A stretch of DNA of 64,000 bases, from NCBI RefSeq assembly GCF_041146395.1, contig NC_091006.1, positions 4,470,001-4,534,000 of the forward strand, read 5' to 3'. Shown piece after piece: positions 23,301 through 33,047 of this stretch (its first letter is position 1; every line of letters begins with the position of its first letter). The DNA comes from Eulemur rufifrons (lineage: Eukaryota > Chordata > Mammalia > Primates > Lemuridae). The notes beneath the pieces were generated by a model, which had not been told where the DNA came from, did no database searches, and saw only the letters and a list, made by a program, of their open reading frames with translations. The translations under genes and the position numbers were made by a program.

Positions 23301-25838
23301 TTCTGGGTAATGATACCACGTGGAGATTGTTCTGGCTGTGTGTATACAGAGTATCTAAAGAGTCTGGAAACGTAGGGGAGATATTTAATCTATTTTTTCT
23401 ACTGTTGAGATTAATGATCGGAGCTGTGGCTTTAAAGTTAGAGAATCATCACCCGAGAAGCCAGGGGGCGACAGGAAAGCCTCCCGAGGAAATATGGAGG
23501 AAATATGGAAATGTAACAGACACACTATACAGAATCCCTGTTCCCTGAGTCTCCACTTTTCACACACCCAGAAAAATCTCGATTTTTCTCAGGGCCGCAT
23601 TGTGCCCCCTTGTGTGAATGTCGCATGCCTTCTGCCCGGGGCGCTTCAAGGCCGAGGTGTGCAAGGACGGTGGTGAGATCAGTTCCCATGCGGAACTGCT
23701 GGGTCAAAGCCAGTCCCCACAGTGTGACCAAACTGCGCTGAAAGTTGCGCCCATGTACCAGGGTGTGGGTCACAGGCCGCACAGGGCAGGAAGGCAGGAG
23801 CCGCTCAGGAGACAGAGCAAGCCCTAGGGGGCAGGGGCCGGCTTCTCCCTCCTTCCTGCCCCCCTCTCCCACGCATGGAGGCAAAGACACGTGGGCGAGA
23901 AGGGGCTGGACACAGAGAGAAGTCGAGGTGCCTTCCAGGCCAGAGCTGCCCCTTAACTGATCGAGTCTCTCTCCTTTCTCCACCAGACAGCCCGGAGACC
24001 ATCGGCAGGCGGGTGGCCGTGGTCCTCGGGCTCTGCCTGGCTGTCCTCATCCTGGTCATCTTCGGGGTCAAGTTTTGGCAGAGGTGAGCTCCTCATGCTG
24101 CCCAGTCCCCGCACTGTCCCCTGGCTGAACGCGAGTTTCTGGGTGCTCGATTCTGAAGCCTGCAGCCTGCAGAATCCATGGGGTCCCGTTCCCGTTCCCT
24201 GGACCCTCACTGACGTGCCTTTTTTTCTTAGCTGGAAGAGGACCCGCAGCCAGCAGGGGCTTCAGGAAAATTCCAGTGGTCAGAGTTTCTTTGTGAGGAA
24301 TAAAAAGGTAGGATGGAGAAGATCGAATGCAGGGCAGACCGTGATGTCAGGAGGAGAACCGAGGTGAAGGAGGCTGCAGAGGCCTCTGGGGAGATCGGGG
24401 CTGCCAGAGGCCGGGGGAAGGGACTCGGGCTGGGGAAAGAGCGCTCAGGGCTTCAACCTTTTCTCCCCCCCAGATGAGAAGGGCCCCCCTCTCTGAAGGC
24501 TCCCACGCCATGGGATGCTGCAACCCGGTAATGGAAGATGGCATTAGCTATGCTGCCTTGCGCTTTCCCGAGACCAACACACCAGGAACTGGGTACTGAG
24601 GGTCCTGGGAGGGTGACCCGCCTGCCCTACCCGGCGCCAGGCACCACCGTATACTCATTACCTCATTCCTGCTCCCCGACAACCCTCTGGGTGGATGACA
24701 GTCTCTGAAATTGAACGTGCTTTTCCCAGTCAGGGGCGTGTATACCCAGAGTTGGTCTTTATCACAAAGATCAAGACCTCGGGATAGAGGCCTCTGCTCA
24801 TGTGCTCGGCCCCGGGGTTTGTTTTTGTTTTTGTTTTTGTTTTTTGAGACAGAGTCTCACTCTGCTGCCCAGGCTAGAGTGCCGTGGGGTCAGCCTAGCT
24901 CACAGCAACCTCAAACTCCTGGGCTCAAGCAATCCTTCTGCCTCAGCCTCCTGAGTAGCTGGGACTACAAGCACGTGCCACCATGTTCGGCTAATTTTTT
25001 CTATATATATTTTTAGCTCTCCATATAATTTCTTTCTGTTTTTAGTAGAGACGGGATCTCACTCTTGCTCAGGCTGGTCTCGAACTCCTGAGCTCAAACG
25101 ATCCACCCGCCTCGGCCTCCCAGAGTGCTAGGATTACAGGCGTGAGCCACCGCGCCTGGCCGTGCCTCCCCTTTTTAGTGAGCACTGGGCACTCTGGACC
25201 CAGCAGGTTGCTCTTACGTAAGGCGCGGAGGTTGGGGTGCTGTTGAGGGGCTGAGGGAGTCAGGAGGAAGAGAAGAGTTCACGGGAAATGCTTCTTTGTG
25301 GTCATCCATCTGCACCCCGCCCCCCAGAGATGCAGAGACCTCAGGGATGCAGGGGCTTCGCCAAGACAGCAGTGACATGGTCACTTACTCCGTGGTGCAG
25401 AAGCGCCGAGTGGTAAGAGGGCAGAGCTGTGGGAGGTGGGGGCAGTGGTGGGGGGAGCCTCGGTCCTGCCCACGGGAAGGGCTTGGGTACACTGGTGTGG
25501 AAAGGCTGGGTGGTGGCGGGGGACGGTTGCTCAGGCATAGGTGGGCGGAGCCAGGGCAGGCACCTCCGAGTCTTGGATGCCGCCACGACCAGGTTCTGGA
25601 CAAGAGGACTCCCACGCGGGCTTTTGGGCTACCAGGTGGAGCCAAGGAGGGGGGTGGGGGAGGGTGGGACCTCGAGGCCAAGCTCCCCACCACGTGGCTT
25701 CCTCAGGGCGACTACGAGAACGTGGCTCCGGATTCTCCAGAGGACGAGGGGATTCACTACTCGGAGCTGATTCAGTTTGGGGCTGGGGAGCGGCCTCGGG
25801 TCCAGGAGGATGTGGAGTACGTGACCCTCAAGCCCTGA
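17349..25838 (+). CDS. CD22: CD22 (Siglec-2), B-cell inhibitory co-receptor, complete coding region
   Basis: CD22 binds alpha-2,6-linked sialic acid and damps B-cell receptor signalling by recruiting SHP-1 to its cytoplasmic tyrosines. Thirteen coding exons with proper GT/AG junctions give about 842-844 residues (human 847). The order is signal peptide [11 protein letters not shown], one V-set domain, six C2-set domains (one per exon, all phase 1), a membrane exon and four tail exons. The V-set keeps the sialic-acid arginine context LGLRM. The tail keeps all signalling tyrosines: ISYAAL, VTYSVV, DYENV (Grb2-type YxN), IHYSEL and VEYVTL. No frameshift or internal stop is seen. It lies 15 kb downstream of MAG in the same orientation, as in human. 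Confidence 0.97.
17655..18029 (+). CDS. CD22: CD22 coding exon 2: V-set lectin domain
   Basis: The exon encodes [11 protein letters not shown], then the V-set domain with [12 protein letters not shown] and [15 protein letters not shown], and the sialic-acid arginine in KLGLRMM. The donor is GTAAGG. The start could instead be 17649, at an in-phase AG six bases upstream, which would give two more leader residues as in human. I prefer 17655 because TTTCAG is the better acceptor. Extra N-glycosylation sequons are present (NIT at 17780 and 17813, NGT at 17831). Confidence 0.92.
18030..18975 (+). other. CD22: CD22 intron between V-set and domain 2
   Basis: This 946-bp intron has a short AACTG-repeat patch (about 18650-18668). 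No interspersed repeat is recognised. Confidence 0.75.
18976..19269 (+). CDS. CD22: CD22 coding exon 3: Ig domain 2
   Basis: The acceptor is TTGCAG and the donor GTGAGT, phase 1 on both sides. The domain runs from [16 protein letters not shown] through SCWLNFTC to VTCQLW and QLDVK. It is a C2-set fold in frame throughout. Confidence 0.95.
19270..20276 (+). other. CD22: CD22 intron between domains 2 and 3
   Basis: This is a 1007-bp intron. Around 19605-19790 it holds a degenerate ancient LINE-like fragment (TTCATTCAATAAATATCTGC, and later GAGACGACAGTGAATGGATT). Confidence 0.6.
20277..20543 (+). CDS. CD22: CD22 coding exon 4: Ig domain 3
   Basis: The exon begins [15 protein letters not shown]. 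The core cysteines are in SMTCEV and YRCQAS, with SWLKDG between them. The acceptor is CTCCAG and the donor GTGAGC. Confidence 0.96.
20679..20942 (+). CDS. CD22: CD22 coding exon 5: Ig domain 4
   Basis: The exon begins [12 protein letters not shown]. The core cysteines are in ELMCTS and YSCLAEN, with [10 protein letters not shown] between. The acceptor is TTCCAG and the donor GTGAGT, phase 1. Confidence 0.96.
20943..21807 (+). other. CD22: CD22 intron between domains 4 and 5, with L2 and MIR fragments
   Basis: The intron is 865 bp. At about 21108-21182 it carries an antisense L2 3' end (CAGGTGCTCAGCAGATGCTT, then GTTGAATGAATGAAC). At about 21400-21500 it carries a MIR-like stretch (GACTGAGTGTCTTCTATACG). 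Confidence 0.65.
21808..22065 (+). CDS. CD22: CD22 coding exon 6: Ig domain 5
   Basis: The exon begins [15 protein letters not shown]. It has [11 protein letters not shown] and [14 protein letters not shown], matching the unusual cysteine pattern of this human domain. The acceptor is CTCCTAG and the donor GTGAGT. Confidence 0.96.
22273..22536 (+). CDS. CD22: CD22 coding exon 7: Ig domain 6
   Basis: The exon begins [15 protein letters not shown]. The core cysteines are in VLQCDFSSS and YSCSVSNS, with FIWKKNGS between. The acceptor is CTCCAG and the donor GTGAGT. Confidence 0.96.
22620..22883 (+). CDS. CD22: CD22 coding exon 8: Ig domain 7 (membrane-proximal)
   Basis: The exon begins [14 protein letters not shown]. 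The core cysteines are in [10 protein letters not shown] and YRCRGSSR, with WFDWNNQ between. The acceptor is TTGCAG and the donor GTAAGG. Confidence 0.96.
22884..23986 (+). other. CD22: CD22 intron before the membrane exon
   Basis: This is a 1.1-kb intron. The segment at about 23030-23110 looks like the end of an old interspersed repeat (TTTTTAAAAAGATAATACAA), family not determined. The remainder appears unique. Confidence 0.55.
23987..24083 (+). CDS. CD22: CD22 coding exon 9: transmembrane segment
   Basis: The exon encodes [13 protein letters not shown], a hydrophobic run ([15 protein letters not shown]) and KFWQR. The acceptor is CACCAG, the donor GTGAGC, and it ends in phase 2. Confidence 0.96.
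24232..24307 (+). CDS. CD22: CD22 coding exon 10: proximal cytoplasmic tail
   Basis: The exon encodes [17 protein letters not shown] through FFVRNKK, very close to human. The acceptor is TTCTTAG and the donor GTAGGA, phase 0. Confidence 0.94.
24474..24592 (+). CDS. CD22: CD22 coding exon 11: first ITIM
   Basis: The exon encodes [14 protein letters not shown] through [13 protein letters not shown]. The ISYAAL motif corresponds to the human tyrosine-762 ITIM-like site. The donor after GGAACTGG is GTACTG, a non-optimal but usable site, ending in phase 2. Confidence 0.92.
24593..25327 (+). other. CD22: CD22 intron between the first and second ITIM exons
   Basis: The intron is 735 bp, about half of it an antisense Alu (24824-25161). 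Confidence 0.8.
24824..25161 (-). mobile_element. Antisense strepsirrhine-type Alu in CD22 intron
   Basis: A GTTTTT-repeat tail at 24824-24845 is followed by GAGACAGAGTCTCACTCTGC. The strepsirrhine middle segment (TATATATATTTTTAGCTCTC, then ATAATTTCTTTCTG) and CCACCGCGCCTGGCC follow. It lies antisense in the intron and leaves both splice sites untouched. Confidence 0.93.
25328..25412 (+). CDS. CD22: CD22 coding exon 12: second ITIM
   Basis: Joined to the previous exon it reads [13 protein letters not shown] through [20 protein letters not shown] fits the ITIM consensus and corresponds to human TVTYSAL. The acceptor is CCCCCAG and the donor GTAAGA, phase 0. Confidence 0.93.
25707..25838 (+). 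CDS. CD22: CD22 terminal coding exon: Grb2 site and two ITIMs
   Basis: The exon encodes [15 protein letters not shown] (YENV, a Grb2-binding YxN motif), [10 protein letters not shown] and VEYVTLKP, with TGA at 25836-25838. The last residues are KP where human has KH. All three tyrosines are kept. Confidence 0.97.
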   Translation, partial: GDYENVAPDSPEDEGIHYSELIQFGAGERPRVQEDVEYVTLKP

Positions 25839-26490
25839 GGGCTGCGGGCTGTGGTGGAGGCGCCGGGGCAGCAGGGGCCAGGAAACCCCAGGGCCTCCCG
25901 GCCACCGCTGCTCAGCTGCTGCCACGTGACCTCCTCCGCACCCCCACCCCGTCCTCTCCCCCACACTCACTGTGGAGGACCTTGTTCCTGGCCCAGAGAC
26001 AATCTGTTCAGCACTGGTAACCCCAGCCCTCCAAAGGGCCTGTCCCTGGTCTTTTCCCAGTGTCCTTCCTGCCCAGGAACTCAGGCAAACACCTGCCCCC
26101 ACCCAGCCATCTGCCACCATCCACCCCTCTCCAGCCCTACCCCCAGCTGGCTGTGTCCCTGCCGGGATCAACTTGTCATCATTTTTCCTTCTTCCCGTCC
26201 CTATCCCTGTGGCCCCTCCCCGGCTCTGACATCCCTACTCCCTAATTTCAAGCCCAATTTCTGCATCTGGAGAAAAGCCCGGGAGAGGACAGAAATGGGG
26301 TAGACAGAGGCACTGTCCTGAGCTGGCTACTGCTCTAGAAACATGTCGCCGTGTCAGCAAGGCATCCTGTGGGAGGGATGGCACTGCCGCGGCCCCCACC
26401 CCCAGGGCTCCCGGGGCCTGAGACTGGCAGTGGTGTGATACACGTGTACCGGCCAGAGGACTGCACAATAAAAATGGCTCAGATGCCACT
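25839..26490 (+). other. CD22: CD22 3' untranslated region
   Basis: About 630 bp of C-rich sequence runs from the stop to the poly(A) signal, without repeat insertion. Confidence 0.8.
26467..26472 (+). terminator. CD22: CD22 polyadenylation signal AATAAA
   Basis: A canonical AATAAA in the context TGCACAATAAAAATGG lies about 630 bp after the stop. Confidence 0.85.
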
Positions 26491-26649
26491 TCAAAGGACC
26501 AAAGAGCTCCTTCCGGTCTGTGAGTCAGAGCACAGAGGGGAAGATGGGGAAGGCAGCGTGGGGGCGCGGGGAGGAAGAAAAGGAGTCCCAGCGATCTTCT
26601 GATTAACTCAGCAGATTGGAGGGTCCGCTGTCTTGTTAGGAAAAGTGCG

Positions 26650-26860
26650 AGAGCTCCGCAGGCAGACAAGCATGAGTTTGACCTTGGCCCTTCTATCCAA
26701 CTAGCCGGGTGACCTTGGGCAGAGTTCACCAACTCCCCCCAAGCCTCAGTTTCTTCACCTGTGAAATGGAGACACCACTACCTACCATGCAGGTGGTTCA
26801 GGATAAGAAGTGTGGAATGATTTTATCTATGCTGGGGCTATAACATAAGAAGCCTAGCAC
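26650..26860 (-). repeat. MIR SINE, antisense
   Basis: The plus strand shows GGGTGACCTTGGGCAGAGTT, CCTCAGTTTCTTCACCTGTG and AAATGGAGACACCACTACCT, the reverse complement of MIR. Confidence 0.8.
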
Positions 26861-29800
26861 AGAAGCCAAAAGTCCCTAAAAAACCAAATTCCCACCACCT
26901 TTTATTTGCATTTCTCGAAGAATGTAAAAGGGGAAGCCGATTCAACACTCATAGCTATTCTCAAGAATGAACCTACCAAGCTCTTTCACAACCCACAGCT
27001 GCTTAAAAAAACGTCTCGAAGGCCACCGGCCGTGAGAAACCTCACAGCTTTCTGTCGTTCGCTGCCCTCCCGGCCAGTTGCCTGTTACCTTCACCGATTC
27101 AGACTTGCCGGTTAGTTTGATCTTTCACCCAGTCACCTGCTTCTGCCAAGGGCTAAGTCGCTCTCCTCCTAGGGCAGAAACCTGCGATTAACCAGTCGCC
27201 AAGGTGAGGAACATACGGTTCCCGGCACACGGCAAGTGTCCCCAAAGTGCCACCTTCCTTTGTCATGTCTGCTCCATACAAGAATGGCAACTCCTGCAAC
27301 TGTGGCAGAGTGAGGCACCGATTTACCCGCCAATCCACTTGGTCCCCAGTTTGATTTCTTGTGAGCACCATTAACTTTTCTGGAGGAAGGTGAAACTTCG
27401 AGAATGGTTTATGAGAGAGACGGGGAGAGTTTTGTGGTTTCTGTACCCAAAACGAGGTTCGCTGTCTTTCAGCCATTCCTCCGTTCATTGCGCAAACACT
27501 TACTGAGCGCCTGCTGGTGCATCCACACACGGCCAGCTGTTGGGGCAGAAAAAAGATAAGACGCAGTTCCGATCTTGGGGATCTCTAGTTCTGTCTGGGG
27601 CCCCCAAGGGTTTTCAGGACAGGGGCCCCTCCAGGGAGCTGAAGGCAGCCCTGAGCCTGATGGGCGTGGTGCAGTTTCCCGGCAAGCGTCAAGTGCCTTC
27701 TCATCCTGTCCCTCCCTGCCCCCAGCTGCTGACATAAACCCACTTCATGACCGATTGACCACGAGACGTGGCTGCCAGCAGGCATTGCTGAGGCGTGATG
27801 AGCAGGTGGCCAGGAAGCGCAGAGGCAGCCTCCCCCCGCCCCAGAGCTCACTGCCCTCCCAGGGCCCAAGCCATCTGCCATTCACTGGGCTGCCTGAGCA
27901 CCTACTACGCAACAGGCAGTGGACGACACAGACTGAAATCTTTGCCGCCTAAGGCCAGCGTTCTAGCAGAGGAGCTGGCAAACACGATGTCACAGAATCA
28001 CAGGTGTTCTGAGTAAATACAGAGGAGCAAAGTGTTAGTTCGGATGGAGGGATCAAGGAAGGCCCTCTGAGGAGATGACAGGTGACGTTGGGCAGAGACC
28101 TGATCTGCTGGGAAGGTGTCACAGCAGGGAGCCTTGAAGACCTGTCTCCCCGGAGTGGCCTTCCTTTCCATTCATTCTCAGTTCTGTCACTTTCTCAGTG
28201 TTTCCCAAAGACAAAACACGCAACAACAGGCAGCAAGTTCTTGTGTATTCACAGAGAGGCGCTGTGCCACACGTGCAGGCCTTGGAAAGCAGGCAAACGA
28301 GAAGCCATTTAGTGACTTTTCCTCCAGGTAGGAAAAGGAATGAGATCATTTTGTTGGAGAGGTTGTTAATATGCTGGGAATCCCGTGCTGTTTCCACCTC
28401 AAACAGCTTCCAGGAGGTTCTCATGGGTGACTTGGAATTCCGAAGGGGCATCGCAGTCTGGTGACGGATGCACACACCTGAGGTAGCAGAGAGAGAGAGA
28501 GAGAGAGAGACAGAGAAGCAGACAGACAGACAGACACAGGCACAGAGATGGAGCATCACAGAGACAGGGAGTTTCTTTCCCACTGGCAGATGTGGGCCGC
28601 ATCTGAGAGAGGGCCAGCTAGGAGCTATCTGAAATCTGGCTTAGGAGGTCTCCTGGAAGGGCCAGGTGACCCCGACGGGGAGGAGAATGGCCGGCCGGAT
28701 GCCCAGGGCCGAGAGGAGGAAACTGAGCTTGGGGCACACGTCACCTGTGCCTCAGGGAGTGCCGCCCTGCATCCCCACGCGGGGAGGAATGGCCCGGACA
28801 TCTGCGCCGCCCGAGAGAGACAGAGGGGAGTAACAGCCTGGTCACTCCAGTGCGGGCCAAATGAGACTTTGCTTGTCCCTTGCCTGTTCCCGTCCCCCCT
28901 CCTACTGCCAACACTGAAAAGGCCAGAAACCACCATCATGGAGCTAGACAGGAGAAGAGAGGGAGATTAGGGGGCCCCCTCCCCACAAAATGTGCCTGCA
29001 GCCTGTGCGAGCTGCACCTCGGAGTGACTGCCATGCGGAGATGGCTGGGGTGACCACAGTCACTGGGGTACTCTTCGTGTCCAGGAGTTCGCCGGTAGGA
29101 CACCGCCTGCCCCGGACTTCATCCCGGAGTAGGGAAGGCCTGGCCCCCAGCAGAGAGTGCAGTGGGGAGGGGACAAAGCCATGGCCTGGCTGTACCCCAC
29201 AAACCCTGCTCCTTCTGGTACTGGCTCTATACACGCCTCAACCCGCCCAGACCAAACCCAGACTTCTCTCCTTGCCCCCTTCTGTGTCCCTGTCACCTTC
29301 TTGGCCCCTCACCTCCTCCCATGCAGCCTCAGCTCCAGCCCGGACGCCCCATTAGCTGCTCACCCGAGCTGTGAGCCTCAGGCTAATGGCCCTGCCCCCC
29401 TTCTCTCCCTTCCGGCTCACTGCTCAACCCGGGCATCCTCCGGCAGCTCAGCGAGGGGCACTTCTGAGCCTCAGAGACATCTGGCAGCGCCAAGAGGTGA
29501 GTCCCTCTTTCTGCGGCTCCTCTCCACACTGATGACAACTCCCCAGGCCCCGGAGCCCCTGTCCGGGTGGCCCCTGGGGCTGCCAAGGTCATGTCCATGA
29601 CCCTGAGGGCACCCGGCTTACCCTTGGGCTCTCCCCTGGGAGACCCCCTTTGCCTGCCCCTTGCCGCAGCCCCCATCACATCCAAACCCCAACTGCTCCT
29701 CCCTGCCCTGCAGGCTTTCCTCTGTGGGGAGCGGCTCCTTCTCTTGCCAGGGAACTGGGGACAGGGGATTGAACTCGGGGGTCTACCTACCATTCCCAGG

Positions 29801-30199
29801 AGAAACACGGACTGTCGGGCTCAGCCCTGTTCTCCGTTCCCTCCACCCCTTCTCCCTGCAGGGTCTCAGAAATCGGGAGGCCTCCCCTCTTCTGGGACCT
29901 TGGTGGCTGAGTTTTGTCTTCTCCATTATCCCGCAGGTGCTCTCTTCCTCTTGGCAGGGGACCTGGTGGACAGACCGCAGGGGACCGAGGACCAGCAGTG
30001 CTCGCCTCCCATGCAGGCTCTACTGCTGCCTGGGGGCTGGTCCTCCCATGCACGTCCGTTCCAACTGACTCACTCCATGGCTCCTGCTACTCAGAGCGGG
30101 GCTGAGATCCGCGTGTGAGCCCAGGAGCCCCTCCGCTCGGGCGGAGATCTGAGCACAGAAGCCAGCTGGGCTGGGAGCCAGAAGACCAGCGCCGGCCCC
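26861..30199. other. Intergenic CD22-FFAR1
   Basis: This is mostly unique GC-rich sequence. An ancient LINE-like fragment lies at about 27470-27570 (GCGCAAACACTTACTGAGCG) and a GA/ACAG microsatellite at 28487-28540. FFAR1's promoter and any non-coding exon should lie toward the end of this interval; I could not place them. Confidence 0.5.
28487..28540. repeat. (GA)n / (ACAG)n microsatellite
   Basis: About 12 GA units are followed by several GACA units. Confidence 0.9.
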
Positions 30200-31081
30200 A
30201 TGCACCTGCCGCCGCAGCTCGCCTTCGCCCTGTACGCGGTGGCCTTCGCGCTGGGCGTCCCGCTCAACGCCCTGGCCATCCGCGGCGCCGCGGCCCACGC
30301 GCGGCTGCGCCTCACGCCCAGCCTGGTCTACGCCCTGCACCTGGGCTGCTCGGACCTGCTGCTGGCCGTCTCCCTGCCGCTGAAGGCGGCGGAGGCCCTG
30401 GCCTCGGGAACCTGGCCGCTGCCCGTGCTGCTCTGTCCCGCCTTCGCGGTGGCCCACTTCGCGCCGCTCTACGCGGGCGGGGGCTTCCTGGCCGCGCTCA
30501 GCGCCGGCCGCTACCTGGGCGCGGCCTTTCCCCTGGGCTACCAGGCCATCCGGAGGCCGCGCTACTCCTGGGGTGTGTGTGTGGCCATATGGGCCCTCGT
30601 CCTCTGTCACCTGGGCCTGGTCTTTGGGTTGGAGGCGCCGGGAGGCTGGCTGGGCATCAGCACACCAGTCAACGGCTCTCCCGTCTGCCTGGAGGCCTGG
30701 GATCCAGCCTCAGCCGGCCCGGCCCGCCTCAGCCTCTCGCTCCTGCTCTTTTTTCTGCCCTTGACCATCGCGGCCTTCTCCTATGTGGGCTGCCTCTGGG
30801 CACTGGCTCACTCAGGCCTGAGCCACAGAAGGAAGCTGAGGGCCGCCTGGGTGGCCGGCGGGGCCCTGCTCACGCTGCTGTTCTGCTTAGGGCCCTACAA
30901 TGCCTCCAACGTGGCCGGCTTCCTGAACCCCGACGTGGGAGGCCACTGGCGGAAGCTGGGGCTCATCACAGGTGCCTGGAGTGTCGTGCTCAATCCACTG
31001 GTGACCGGTTACTTGGGAAGCGGTCCCGGCGTGGGGACAGTATGTGCAGCAAGAATGCAGGGAGGAATGTCTCAGAAGTAG
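30200..31081 (+). CDS. FFAR1: FFAR1 (GPR40), long-chain free fatty acid receptor
   Basis: FFAR1 is a Gq-coupled class A GPCR of pancreatic beta cells and enteroendocrine cells that responds to medium- and long-chain fatty acids and potentiates insulin secretion. It is a single uninterrupted coding exon of 293 residues (human 300). The start [12 protein letters not shown] aligns with human MDLPPQLSF. It keeps the family's GRY in place of DRY (SAGRYLG) and the ligand-carboxylate arginines R176 (GPARLSL; human R183) and R251 (WRKLGL; human R258). It also keeps N237 in GPYNASN (human N244) and the end [11 protein letters not shown]. The length difference is a gap of seven residues in extracellular loop 2 after L151, removing the sequon at human N155. 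The sequon in PVNGS (N158) remains. The coding region is very GC-rich. Confidence 0.97.
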   Translation: MHLPPQLAFALYAVAFALGVPLNALAIRGAAAHARLRLTPSLVYALHLGCSDLLLAVSLPLKAAEALASGTWPLPVLLCPAFAVAHFAPLYAGGGFLAALSAGRYLGAAFPLGYQAIRRPRYSWGVCVAIWALVLCHLGLVFGLEAPGGWLGISTPVNGSPVCLEAWDPASAGPARLSLSLLLFFLPLTIAAFSYVGCLWALAHSGLSHRRKLRAAWVAGGALLTLLFCLGPYNASNVAGFLNPDVGGHWRKLGLITGAWSVVLNPLVTGYLGSGPGVGTVCAARMQGGMSQK

Positions 31082-31606
31082 CAGCCCCTGCTGCAGGAAA
31101 GGAGCACAGAGCAGGAGAGGCTGGTGGCTTCTCCGGGCCCCTGGTGGGGGCTGCTGCAGAGGAACTGCAGGGCTGCCTTGCCCTGGGGCACCCGTGGAGC
31201 CACTCGTGGAAGGAGCTCAGCCTGGCGAGGCAGCGTCCCCAGCCGGGGAGAAGAATGGAGGCCGGGAGCCCTGCCGCAGGGGAAGGTAAGCTCTCCTCCT
31301 GGCCTCGGCCTCTCCCCTCCACATGTCCTTACCTGCCTGTGGGCAGAGGCTCTGTGCTCGGAAGAAGGAGAGAAGTCGGTTTTTCATCTAGAGGAACTGC
31401 CGCTCCCATGATGCACTTTAGGAAATGCTACTCAGAAGTCATTTGAGGGAAAAACCTAAAGCGGAAGGCAAGATAATGACGCTGTCATACTATTTTGCAC
31501 TCACAAGGGGGCAGCATTAGAGCTGTGCACCGGGAGTTGGTAGGAAAAGATGGTTCTGCCGGGGGAGAGCAAGTACAGGCAAAACCAGCAGTAGCCGCGG
31601 AAACGC
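31082..31606. other. FFAR1 3' flank
   Basis: This is unique sequence downstream of the FFAR1 stop. No AATAAA is seen before the Tigger element. Confidence 0.5.
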
Positions 31607-31847
31607 ACAGTTGACCCTTGAATGGCGCGGGCAGGGGCAGGGGCGGGTAGGGGCACCGATGCCCACACAGTGGAAAATCTGTGCATAACTTTTTTTTCAA
31701 AGAGCACCCATAATGATAAGTATAACTTTTGACTCCCCCCAAAATTTTTTAACTACTAATAGACTACTGTTGGCTGGAAGCCTTACTGATTAACATAAAG
31801 TCAATACGTATTTTGTATGTTATATGTACTATATGCCATTTTCTTAC

Positions 31848-31853
31848 AATAAA
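31848..31853 (+). terminator. FFAR1: Candidate AATAAA downstream of FFAR1, inside the Tigger element
   Basis: This AATAAA lies about 770 bp after the FFAR1 stop, in TTACAATAAAGTAAG. It lies within transposon sequence, and use for FFAR1 is only a possibility. Confidence 0.3.
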
Positions 31854-31876
31854 GTAAGCTAGAGAAAATAAAATGG

Positions 31877-32207
31877 TTTTTTGGGGTTTTTTTGAGACAG
31901 AGTCTTGCTCTGTTGCCCAGGCTAGAATGCCGTGGCGTCAGCCTAGCTCACAGCAACCTCAAACTCCTGGGCTCAAGCGATCCTCCTGCCTCAGCCTTCT
32001 GAGTAGCAGGGACTACAGACATGGGCCACCATGCCCGGCTAATTTTTCTATATATATTTTTAGCTGTCCAGCTAATTTCTTTCTATTTTTGTAGAGACAA
32101 TGTCTCGCTCTTGCTCAGGCTGGTCTCGAACTCCTGACCTCCAGTGATCCTCCTGCCTCAGCCTCCCAGAGTGCTAGGATTATAGGCGTGAGCCACTGTA
32201 CCTGGCT
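31877..32207 (-). mobile_element. Antisense strepsirrhine-type Alu inside Tigger
   Basis: A T tail (31877-31893) is followed by GAGACAGAGTCTTGCTCTGT. The strepsirrhine middle segment (TATATATATTTTTAGCTGTC, then CTAATTTCTTTCTATTT) leads to GAGCCACTGTACCTGGC. Tigger sequence continues on both sides, so the Alu is younger. Confidence 0.92.
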
Positions 32208-33047
32208 GAGAAAGGAAAATGTTATTAAGAAAATCATAAGGAAAAGAAAATACATTTACAATACTGTAATGTATTTATTGATACTGTAAGTTTACGGTAT
32301 CGTCTATTTGCAAGATGAATTGTCTGTCTGAAATGGCGGGCGCTTGTAGCCGCAGGCCTCAGTCTATCGTATACATCAAGCAGTTCAACCTTTTCTTGTA
32401 ACGTCGTGATTTCTCTGCTTTCTGGGAGCCCTTACAGTATAACTAGTGGCACTTCATATGGGTCCCATGGGGTTATTCGAGGTTGGCGGTATTGCACCAA
32501 ACACTATGAAAAATATACAAGAACTGTGTATTTTTTACTTCAATACACAATATACTAGAGAGAAAAACTGCTCACAAGGAGATGATTAGTGTCATATGGC
32601 ATTTTAAGCAGAGGCCTAAAATGACTGATCTCACTAAGATAGCAACAGGAGGTGGCTACGAAATTATTACAGTGGTACATTATGTACTACAGTAATTTTA
32701 TGCAGTTATGATTTAATACTGCATCTTTATGTTGGTTTACACTTCTTTTGGCTGTGAATGGCACGATGCATAGTCTGTGTTTGAGTGCATTTTTTGATAA
32801 ATATTAACTTTTTATGGTAGATTTGTATGTTATAGTAGTAAATGATAAAATAAACTAGTATCTACATGCTTTATGCATTCATGACATACCTGTTTCTTGA
32901 TTTTTTAAATATTTCTAAGCTTTTGATTGTGAATTTTTTTAAATAGTCAAAAATCTCCAAAAAATTTTTCGATATATTTATTGAAAAAAAAAATCCACGT
33001 GTAAATGGACTCACACAATTCAAACCTGTGCCGTTCAAGGGTCAAGG

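Larger units (their letters stand above)
31607..33047 (-). mobile_element. Tigger-family (TcMar/pogo) DNA transposon, interrupted by an Alu
   Basis: The outer ends are inverted copies. The left end reads CAGTTGACCCTTGAATGG (from 31610), and the right end, reverse-complemented, reads CCTTGACCCTTGAACGG. The inside matches a Tigger element read from the right. On the minus strand near 32330-32400 a short decayed piece resembles the N-terminal helix-turn-helix of the transposase; the rest of the transposase is missing. An antisense Alu (31877-32207) splits it. The subfamily name is not certain. Confidence 0.8.

Noticed and set aside
29567..30118. A 183-residue frame just upstream of FFAR1 as a possible upstream gene or exon
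   Set aside because: It is proline/leucine-rich GC-driven sequence with no domain; it ends before the receptor start and lacks a convincing splice structure.
30115..31446. A 443-residue open frame overlapping FFAR1 in another reading frame
   Set aside because: It is an arginine/glycine/alanine-rich shadow caused by the very high GC content of FFAR1, with no recognisable domain.
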